Source of the DNA: Thiobacillus sp. 63-78
GTDB lineage: Bacteria > Pseudomonadota > Gammaproteobacteria > Burkholderiales > Thiobacillaceae
Assembly: GCA_001899765.1 (NCBI GenBank)
Contig: MKWM01000048.1
Coordinates: forward strand, 1 to 43,958
Length of the DNA stretch: 43,958 nucleotides
Direction: 5' to 3'
A model generated the notes under the pieces. That model saw nothing but the letters and a program-made list of their open reading frames with translations. It searched no databases and had not been told where the DNA came from. This document shows, one piece after another, positions 38,862-43,958 of the stretch (within the stretch, counting starts at the first letter, position 1; every line of letters starts with the position of its first letter). Both the position numbers and the translations under genes were made by a program.

Positions 38862-39185
38862 CTAGAAACGGACCATGACGCCGCCTTGTGCGGCAATCAG
38901 CGCGGCCAGCTTGTCGTAGAGTGGCTCGCCGCTTCGCGTGTCGACCCAGCCAGTGCTTTGCGGCTTGAAATGGAAGCCGCCCGAGCGGGCGGCGACCCAG
39001 ATTTCGCGTGCCACGCCATGGCGGTTGATGATGAGCTTGCTGCCGTCGTCGAACTCGACCTCGATGATGCCGTCGGCCGGCGTCTCGAAATCCAGCTCGG
39101 CGTCTTCCAGCGCCTGCTCGATGCGGGCCAGGGTCTCGCCGGCGGCCTGGTTGAATTCGCCTTCGCTCGATTCGCTTTTCGTCAT
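38862..39185 (-). CDS. cyaY: Bacterial frataxin CyaY
   Basis: This 107-residue protein binds iron and modulates Fe-S cluster assembly on IscU. It has the frataxin fold signatures: a first acidic helix (TLARIEQALEDAELDFE), the strand IIEVEFDDGSKLIINRHG, and the core IWVAARSGGFHFKP. The ATG at 39185 is chosen because it begins the typical short leader; a much longer in-frame reading is an antisense shadow of lysA. It is divergent from lptM by 25 nt, the usual gamma- and betaproteobacterial layout. Confidence 0.93.
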   Translation of the reverse strand: MTKSESSEGEFNQAAGETLARIEQALEDAELDFETPADGIIEVEFDDGSKLIINRHGVAREIWVAARSGGFHFKPQSTGWVDTRSGEPLYDKLAALIAAQGGVMVRF

Positions 39186-39210
39186 GATGTCCCGTGCTAC
39201 CATTTCGCGC

Positions 39211-39336
39211 ATGAAACTGCGCACCATATATATAGTGTCCCTGTTGCTGTGCGGGCTCGGTCTGACTGCCTGCGGCTCCAAGGGCAACCTGTATCTTCCC
39301 GAAAATCCCCCCGCACCGCAACGGACTTCCAATTGA
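39211..39336 (+). CDS. lptM: Small LPS-transport lipoprotein LptM (YifL-type)
   Basis: This 41-residue lipoprotein assists LptDE assembly in the outer membrane. It has a signal peptide (KLRTIYIVSLLLCGLGLTAC) with lipobox LTAC, then GSKGNLYLPENPPAP, the conserved KG-LYLP segment. It lies directly between cyaY and lysA, as in many proteobacteria. Its stop overlaps the lysA start codon. Confidence 0.9.
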   Translation: MKLRTIYIVSLLLCGLGLTACGSKGNLYLPENPPAPQRTSN

Positions 39337-40577
39337 ACACTTTGCATCGCATCGACGGCCGCCTCCATCTTGAGGACGTGGCGCTGGACACGCTTGCCGA
39401 ACGTTTCGGCACACCCCTTTATGTCTATTCCCGGCAGGCGCTTGAGACCGCCTACCAGGATTACAGCCGGGCATTTGCGAGTATTCCGCACCTGATCTGC
39501 TATGCGGTCAAGGCCAATTCCAGCCTGGCCATTCTCAACCTGTTCGCCCGGCTCGGCGCCGGCTTCGACATCGTCTCGGGCGGCGAACTGGCCCGCGTAC
39601 TGGCCGCCGGCGGAGATCCGGGCAAAATCGTGTTCTCGGGTGTCGGCAAGACCGCAGACGAGATGCGTGCCGCCCTGGCGGCGGGCATCCTCTGCTTCAA
39701 CGTCGAGTCGGTCAGCGAACTGCACCGGCTCAGCCGCGTGGCAAGTGACGTTGGCAAGGTCGCCCCGGTCTCGTTCCGGGTCAACCCCGACGTCGACCCG
39801 AAGACCCATCCCTACATTTCCACCGGCCTCAAGGAAAACAAGTTCGGCGTGCCGATCGCCGAGGCGCCCGCACTGTACCGGCTCGCCGCCAGCCTGCCCA
39901 ATCTGGAGATCACCGGCATTGACTGCCACATCGGCTCCCAGCTGACCGAGCTGCTTCCCCTGACCGATGCAGCCGATCGCGTACTGGCGCTGGTCGACAC
40001 GCTCGCGGCCGAAGGGATGGTCTTGCGCCACATCGATCTCGGCGGCGGCATCGGTATCCGCTACCGCGATGAAATTCCCCCCGACCTCGCCGTCTACGGC
40101 CGCGAGCTCGCCAGGCGCTTTGCCGGGCGGCGCGAGACGCTGCTATTGGAGCCGGGGCGCTCGCTGGTCGGCAACGCGGGTCTGCTGCTCACCCGGGTCG
40201 AATACCTGAAGCCGGGGACAGACAAGAACTTTGCCATTGTCGATGCCGCGATGAACGACCTGATGCGGCCCGCGCTCTACGAGGCGTATCACGACATCGT
40301 CGCCGTCACCCCACGGAACGCACCGGCCCGACGTTACGATATCGTCGGTCCTGTCTGCGAGACCGGCGATTTTCTTGGCTTTGCGCGCGACCTGGCCATC
40401 GAGGAAGGAGACTTCCTGGCCCTGCTTTCAGCGGGTGCCTATGGGATGAGCATGGCATCGAACTACAATTCCCGCCCGCGCGCGGCAGAAATCCTGATCG
40501 ACAAGAAAGAAATCCACATTATTCGAGATCGGGAAACGCAAAGTGCCATGATGGCCGGAGAGCGGCTTGTTTGCTGA
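39333..40577 (+). CDS. lysA: Diaminopimelate decarboxylase
   Basis: This PLP enzyme makes lysine from meso-diaminopimelate. The 414-residue protein has the PLP lysine (K60 in CYAVKANSS), HIGSQ, GGGIGIRY, EPGRSLVG and the late CETGDFL. The start is TTG 39333, overlapping the lptM stop (TTGA). A second in-frame TTG lies at 39342. No dapF follows, unlike in many relatives. Confidence 0.94.
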   Translation: MNTLHRIDGRLHLEDVALDTLAERFGTPLYVYSRQALETAYQDYSRAFASIPHLICYAVKANSSLAILNLFARLGAGFDIVSGGELARVLAAGGDPGKIVFSGVGKTADEMRAALAAGILCFNVESVSELHRLSRVASDVGKVAPVSFRVNPDVDPKTHPYISTGLKENKFGVPIAEAPALYRLAASLPNLEITGIDCHIGSQLTELLPLTDAADRVLALVDTLAAEGMVLRHIDLGGGIGIRYRDEIPPDLAVYGRELARRFAGRRETLLLEPGRSLVGNAGLLLTRVEYLKPGTDKNFAIVDAAMNDLMRPALYEAYHDIVAVTPRNAPARRYDIVGPVCETGDFLGFARDLAIEEGDFLALLSAGAYGMSMASNYNSRPRAAEILIDKKEIHIIRDRETQSAMMAGERLVC

Positions 40578-40877
40578 CTTTCCCCGTGAGTTGAAAATTC
40601 ATCACTCGTCATATTTTTGTATCGATCCGATACATTTTGCTTGACTGCTACATTTTTGCACGGATTGTTTTCGCCATATCCGGGCGATTGATTGAACCCG
40701 TAAAAAAAATCACTAGAATGAGCCTCACCAAGCGGCGCCTCGGTATCGCCCGTTACAAGCGGGTTCTGGGCAAATCGATCGCCTGTCGATACCACGCTTT
40801 GGAAGTGCAAATTCTGACTGCACGTGGCATCAAGCTGTAGTGACAAGTGAATGTGTTCAACTTCTAAGGAGTGTTAG
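40578..40877 (+). other. 300-nt region with a promoter and a structured leader before the AlgP-like gene
   Basis: A 6-bp hairpin GTATCG-ATC-CGATAC (40619-40633) follows lysA and may help to end its transcript. A candidate sigma-70 promoter lies downstream. From about 40742 the RNA would fold: GGTATCG (40742-40748) pairs with CGATACC (40787-40793), enclosing CCCG-(7 nt)-CGGG; a second hairpin is GTGCA...TGCAC (40805-40823). The 40-codon open frame at 40718-40840 looks non-coding: it starts at the likely start site without a ribosome site. Confidence 0.5.
40692..40719 (+). promoter_or_regulatory. Candidate sigma-70 promoter of the AlgP-like gene
   Basis: TTGAAC (40692-40697), a 16-bp spacer containing eight A residues, and TAGAAT (40714-40719). 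The -10 is five of six matches. The start site would be near 40726, leaving a leader of about 150 nt. Confidence 0.55.
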
Positions 40878-41471
40878 ATGGCAACAGCAAAGAAACCGGC
40901 CGCCAAACCGGCAGCCAAAAAAGCGGCACCGGCCAAAAAACCGGTAGTCAAGAAAGCCGCCGCCAAACCGGCAGCCAAAAAAGCGGCGCCGGCCAAAAAA
41001 CCGGTAGTCAAGAAAGCCGCCGCCAAGCCGGCAGCCAAAAAGGCAGCACCGGCCAAAAAACCGGTAGTCAAGAAAGCCGCCGCCAAGGCCGCCGCCAAGC
41101 CGGCAGCCAAAAAGGCAGCGCCAGCCAAAAAACCGGTAGTCAAGAAAGCCGCCGCCAAGCCGGCAGCCAAAAAAGCGGCACCGGCCAAAAAACCGGTAGT
41201 CAAGAAAGCCGCCGCCAAGCCGGCAGCCAAAAAAGCGGCACCGGCCAAAAAACCGGTAGTTAAGAAAGCCGCCGCCAAGCCGGCAGCCAAGAAGGCAGCA
41301 CCGGCCAAAAAACCGGTAGTCAAGAAAGCCGCCGCCAAGCCGGCAGCCAAGAAGGCAGCGCCGGCCAGGAAGCCTGCCGCGAAGAAAGCGGCCCCCGCCG
41401 CCAAACCCGCGCCGGCTCCTGCGCCTGCCCCCGCACCGGCGGTACCGGTCATCAAGCCTTTCGGGCTCTAA
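40878..41471 (+). CDS. AlgP-like histone-H1-type repeat protein
   Basis: This 197-residue very basic protein is made of Lys, Ala, Pro and Val. After MATAKKPAA, seven copies of the 20-residue unit KPAAKKAAPAKKPVVKKAAA follow, the third with an extra KAAA, then a partial unit and a Pro/Ala-rich end ([20 protein letters not shown]). It resembles Pseudomonas AlgP and other H1-like proteins that bind DNA. AAGGAG lies 6 nt before the ATG. The unit count may vary between strains because the repeats are nearly identical at DNA level. Confidence 0.87.
   Translation: MATAKKPAAKPAAKKAAPAKKPVVKKAAAKPAAKKAAPAKKPVVKKAAAKPAAKKAAPAKKPVVKKAAAKAAAKPAAKKAAPAKKPVVKKAAAKPAAKKAAPAKKPVVKKAAAKPAAKKAAPAKKPVVKKAAAKPAAKKAAPAKKPVVKKAAAKPAAKKAAPARKPAAKKAAPAAKPAPAPAPAPAPAVPVIKPFGL
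40905..41336 (+). repeat. 60-bp tandem repeat array inside the AlgP-like gene
   Basis: Seven nearly identical 60-bp units, one with a 12-bp insertion, encode the 20-residue repeats. The sequence differs by scattered third-position changes, for example GGCACC versus GGCGCC. Slippage or recombination could change the copy number in frame. It is not a CRISPR array, as no unique spacers are present. Confidence 0.9.
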
Positions 41472-41494
41472 CAGGTCGGGTACTACCCAATCTG

Positions 41495-41520
41495 AAACGG
41501 GGGCTCGTCCCCCGTTTTTT
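41495..41520 (+). terminator. Rho-independent terminator of the AlgP-like gene
   Basis: AAACGGGGG (41495-41503) pairs with CCCCCGTTT (41509-41517) with loop CTCGT, followed by six T residues. The T-run overlaps the end of the convergent msrQ gene. Confidence 0.92.
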
Positions 41521-42214
41521 ATTTGCTCCGCATGAATCGGCCACCCTGTTTGATTGCGTGAATGCCTGGGGAGACCGCATCCCTGCCCGCTCTCTGCGCG
41601 CTGATCGCAAGCAGGCGGTTGCTCACCGCGCGCAATGCGCTCAGGCCCCACGGCAGGCGCAGGGCCAGCAAAAATACCAGGACTGCCCCGAATATCAGAG
41701 GTTGCGTCAGGTCTTTCTTGACCAGCCACAGGTAATGGATCACGCCCAGCAGGGCCATCGGATAGATCAGGCGATGCAGCCGCTGCCAGCGGCGGCCCAG
41801 ACGACGCATCATGGCATGGGTCGAGGTTGCGGCAAGCGGAATGAAAAGCACGAAGGCTGCGAAGCCGAACGTAATGAAAGGACGCTTGACGATATCTTTT
41901 GCAATGGCAGCCAGATCAAAGAACTGATCCAGCCAGAGATAGGTGATGACATGCAGGCAGGCATAAAAAAAGGCGAACAGGCCCAGCATGCGACGGTAGC
42001 GGATCAACTCGGCCCGGCCGGTCAGCCGCCGCAAAGGCGTGACAGACAAGGTCACCAGCAGCCAGACCAGCGTCCAGGTGCCGGTTGAATGGGTAATGAA
42101 CTCGATCGGATTCGCCCCCAGACCGCTGCCGGCACCGAGCACGACCAGCCGCACCAGGGGCAGGAGGCATATCGCGAACAGCGCGCACTTCGGGTTGCGC
42201 AGGATCGCACCCAT
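41519..42214 (-). CDS. msrQ: Heme-binding membrane subunit MsrQ
   Basis: This b-type heme membrane protein passes electrons to MsrP. The 231-residue protein has about six TM helices and histidines in the membrane (FFYACLHVITYLW, RLHRLIYPMALLGVIHYLW), as in the ferric-reductase-like family. It overlaps the msrP stop by one base (TGATG), so the two are translationally coupled. Confidence 0.93.
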   Translation of the reverse strand: MGAILRNPKCALFAICLLPLVRLVVLGAGSGLGANPIEFITHSTGTWTLVWLLVTLSVTPLRRLTGRAELIRYRRMLGLFAFFYACLHVITYLWLDQFFDLAAIAKDIVKRPFITFGFAAFVLFIPLAATSTHAMMRRLGRRWQRLHRLIYPMALLGVIHYLWLVKKDLTQPLIFGAVLVFLLALRLPWGLSALRAVSNRLLAISAQRAGRDAVSPGIHAIKQGGRFMRSK

Positions 42215-43152
42215 CAGAAGAATGTCTGCAGGTCCATGCCGCGATAGAGCTGCGCCACCTGGGCACCATAGCCATTGAACATCAGCGTATCGCGCTTGAG
42301 GAATTCACCGATCCGGCGTTCCTTCGCCTGGCTCCAGCGGGGATGATCAACGTGCGGATTGACGTTGGAATAGAAGCCGTATTCCCGCGGCGCCGCCCGC
42401 ATCCATGCCGTCAGCGGCTGCTTCTCGACGAAGCGGATCCTGACAATGGATTTGGCGCTCTTGAACCCGTACTTCCATGGCACCACCAGCCGGACTGGCG
42501 CGCCGTTTTGATTGGGCAGCACCTCGCCATACAGTCCGACGGCCAGTATCGCCAGCGGGTGCATGGCCTCGTCCATCCGCAGCCCTTCGACGTAGGGCCA
42601 GTCGAGAATGTCCGAGCGTTGTCCGGGCATCTGTCCGGGGTCGTCGAGGGTCACGAATTCCACGTATTTTGCACGACTGGTGGGGGCGGCGCGCCGAATG
42701 AGTTCGCTCAGGGGAAATCCTATCCATGGAATCACCATCGACCATCCCTCGACGCAACGCAGCCGGTAGACGCGCTCCTCCAGCGGGGCCAGCTTGAGCA
42801 GCGAATCGATGTCGTACTCGCCGGGTTTGCCGGCCTCGCCCTCGACCTTCACCGTCCACGGCCGCGTCTTCAGGCTGCCGGCCCGCTCAGCCGGATCGCT
42901 TTTCCCGGGGCCGAATTCATAGAAATTGTTGTAGGTCGTGACCGCCTTGTAAGGGGTTTTCTCTTCGTTCAGCGTGTAGGGGCTGCGGTGCACATCAGCC
43001 AGCTTGGCCCCAGCCTGCGCATCGGACGTGATGCCCAGGGCCGTTCCGGCCACCATGACGCCCATGCCCTGCATGAAAAGACGGCGCTCCCGGTAGATTT
43101 CGGGCGGCGTGATTTCCAGCGAAGGAATGTCGCGAGACGAGCGTAAAGACAT
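42214..43152 (-). CDS. msrP: Periplasmic molybdoenzyme MsrP, methionine-sulfoxide reductase
   Basis: This enzyme repairs oxidised methionine in periplasmic proteins. The 312-residue protein has a Tat-type leader with Arg23-Arg24 ([11 protein letters not shown]) and the molybdopterin-ligating Cys133 in [15 protein letters not shown]. The tail (GMDLQTFF) resembles the E. coli MsrP end. The ATG at 43152 begins the Tat leader. Molybdenum cofactor is needed; the cofactor genes must lie elsewhere. Confidence 0.95.
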   Translation of the reverse strand: MSLRSSRDIPSLEITPPEIYRERRLFMQGMGVMVAGTALGITSDAQAGAKLADVHRSPYTLNEEKTPYKAVTTYNNFYEFGPGKSDPAERAGSLKTRPWTVKVEGEAGKPGEYDIDSLLKLAPLEERVYRLRCVEGWSMVIPWIGFPLSELIRRAAPTSRAKYVEFVTLDDPGQMPGQRSDILDWPYVEGLRMDEAMHPLAILAVGLYGEVLPNQNGAPVRLVVPWKYGFKSAKSIVRIRFVEKQPLTAWMRAAPREYGFYSNVNPHVDHPRWSQAKERRIGEFLKRDTLMFNGYGAQVAQLYRGMDLQTFF

Positions 43153-43470
43153 GGCGGTGTCCTCATCGATAAAGCAGCGCTAACCAGTCAGCCGAAACAG
43201 GCGACGGAAACCCGTACAACCCATGTATTCGACTGAGACCCTGACGCCGGTTTTTTGTTTCACCACGAGTGATCGAATCCGGACATCCTCCTTGAGGATT
43301 GACGAACTCGCATGCCGTGCCGGCGAATCTTCATCAACGCGATGCCGGCCTGTTTTCATCAAACCATCAAACATCCTTGATTGAATAAGGATTTTCTGAC
43401 CGCCAGGCGCCAGGCGGGGCTGGTATGAACCCTGCTCCAACCCCTGTAGAACCCATACAAGGAGACAGAT
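43153..43470. other. 318-nt gap between msrP and the 88-residue gene
   Basis: No credible gene is seen. It holds a 6-bp hairpin ATCCTC-CTT-GAGGAT (43285-43299) and, on the plus strand, the sigma-54-type promoter listed separately. No obvious promoter for msrP was found. A long antisense frame on the minus strand through this area and the next gene is most likely a shadow. Confidence 0.5.
43421..43436 (+). promoter_or_regulatory. Sigma-54-type promoter of the 88-residue gene
   Basis: TGGTATGAACCCTGCT has GG and GC 10 nt apart and shares TGGTATG with the PEP-CTERM promoter. The predicted start site is near 43447, about 24 nt before the ATG. Confidence 0.6.
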
Positions 43471-43737
43471 ATGATCGAACTGGAACCCGGTAACGCGCTG
43501 GACATTACCCTGAAGGAAGATGCCCACGGCCGCGACCGCATCGTGGTCACGCTGGAGGCGCATGGGTGCGATCTCACCATGACGCCGCATCAGGCACGCG
43601 TACTGGCCACCGAACTGATCATGGCCGTCAATCGTGCGGAAGTACGCAGCAATCTGAAACATAGCCCCAACATGATGCGCAGCGCACAGCCCGCGGAACA
43701 GAAGCGAAGCCTGATCAATCAGGCCTTCGCCAAATAG
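43471..43737 (+). CDS. Hypothetical 88-residue protein
   Basis: This small soluble acidic-to-neutral protein has no signal peptide and no TM helix. AAGGAG lies 7 nt before the ATG. The segments LDITLKEDAHGRDRIVVTLE and MTPHQARVLATELIMAVNRAE suggest a small alpha/beta fold followed by a helix; the tail (SPNMMRSAQPAEQKRSL) is probably disordered. I do not recognise the family. It has its own sigma-54-type promoter and a 7-bp hairpin beyond its stop. Confidence 0.78.
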   Translation: MIELEPGNALDITLKEDAHGRDRIVVTLEAHGCDLTMTPHQARVLATELIMAVNRAEVRSNLKHSPNMMRSAQPAEQKRSLINQAFAK

Positions 43738-43744
43738 ATTCAGG

Positions 43745-43762
43745 CCAGTCGGCTTCGACTGG
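43745..43762 (+). terminator. Possible terminator hairpin
   Basis: CCAGTCG-GCTT-CGACTGG is a perfect 7-bp stem starting 8 nt after the stop codon. No T-run follows, so intrinsic termination is doubtful. Confidence 0.35.
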
Positions 43763-43865
43763 ACCGGGGTAGCGGGTTGATCGGCCCGTACTGCCCGATA
43801 AGCCGCTCCGCAAGTATTTTCCAATTCACACATGAGCCTGAGCGAGCGGGGCAATCGGAGTTGAC

Positions 43866-43958
43866 TCAGGCGGCGCGTTGTCGGGATTTGTTGATGAGTT
43901 GAAAGAGTTGTGCTTTGGCCTGGTTGAGGCGTCTGGCGGCCTCATTATCGCTGCATCT
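43866..43958 (-). CDS. C-terminal end of a gene entering from the right
   Basis: An open frame of 30 codons runs from the window edge to TGA at 43866-43868. Its residues (DNEAARRLNQAKAQLFQLIN, then KSRQRAA) make an amphipathic basic helix, a common C-terminal shape. The frame has no start inside the window. Family cannot be told from this piece. Confidence 0.38.
   Translation of the reverse strand, partial: RCSDNEAARRLNQAKAQLFQLINKSRQRAA

Noticed and set aside
40718..40840. Forty-residue basic peptide frame before the AlgP-like gene
   Set aside because: It has no ribosome site, begins at the likely transcription start and overlaps RNA stems.
40905..41336. CRISPR array
   Set aside because: Repeats are contiguous and coding, without unique spacers.
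43180..43854. 224-codon frame antisense to the 88-residue gene
   Set aside because: The plus-strand gene has a strong ribosome site and promoter; the antisense frame lacks both and shows no motif.

Overview
The window is GC-rich, gene-dense proteobacterial chromosome. A proteobacterial-type phosphoribulokinase (Calvin cycle), the dusB-fis pair, a UbiK-ComM pair, a cyaY/lptM/lysA block, an argH/algZ/algR block and PEP-CTERM/PrsT genes together suggest an autotrophic betaproteobacterium, perhaps of the Nitrosomonadales/Thiobacillus type. That placement is inferred from gene content only. I see no rRNA, tRNA, CRISPR array, prophage or intact insertion sequence.

Layout. 0.2-3.1 kb: prk with a terminator, then a secreted PhoX/DUF839-type protein and a MoaD-like protein that lacks the usual C-terminal Gly-Gly. 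3.2-11.9 kb: DNA and RNA maintenance genes (uvrD, polA, dusB, fis) mixed with a membrane protein, a DUF2782 protein, a LOG-family protein and mscL. 12.0-19.7 kb: purH, purD, tsaC-like, hemF and a very long class-A-PBP-like protein; a hairpin-forming repeat sits between purH and purD and reaches to 2 nt before the purD start codon. 19.8-22.4 kb: a nitrogen module on the minus strand (TorF porin, PII, AmtB) behind a sigma-54-type promoter. 22.6-25.8 kb: ubiK, comM, a VIT1/CCC1 metal transporter and a rhodanese. 25.9-29.7 kb: a PEP-CTERM surface protein and the TPR protein PrsT, each behind its own sigma-54-type promoter; no exosortase is in view. 29.9-34.5 kb: metH, a small membrane protein broken by a 1-nt frameshift, and a NUDIX hydrolase. 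34.5-35.1 kb: a gene-free stretch with a strong minus-strand terminator and a well-folded candidate small RNA. 35.1-41.5 kb: algR/algZ, argH, a MarR regulator with a four-cysteine tail next to cyaY, lptM-lysA, and an AlgP-like histone-H1-type repeat protein; this gene set recalls the Pseudomonas alg/arg/lys neighbourhood. 41.5-44.0 kb: msrPQ (periplasmic methionine sulfoxide repair), an 88-residue unknown protein with a sigma-54-type promoter, and the tail of a further gene.

How parts may work together. Four good sigma-54-like promoters, all 25-40 nt upstream of a start codon, link nitrogen uptake, the PEP-CTERM surface system and one unknown small protein to RpoN control. Nothing here is an obviously complete new system. 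The best leads are the CyaY-MarR(4Cys) pair, the folded RNA at about 34.83-34.98 kb, and the RpoN-linked PEP-CTERM and 88-residue genes.
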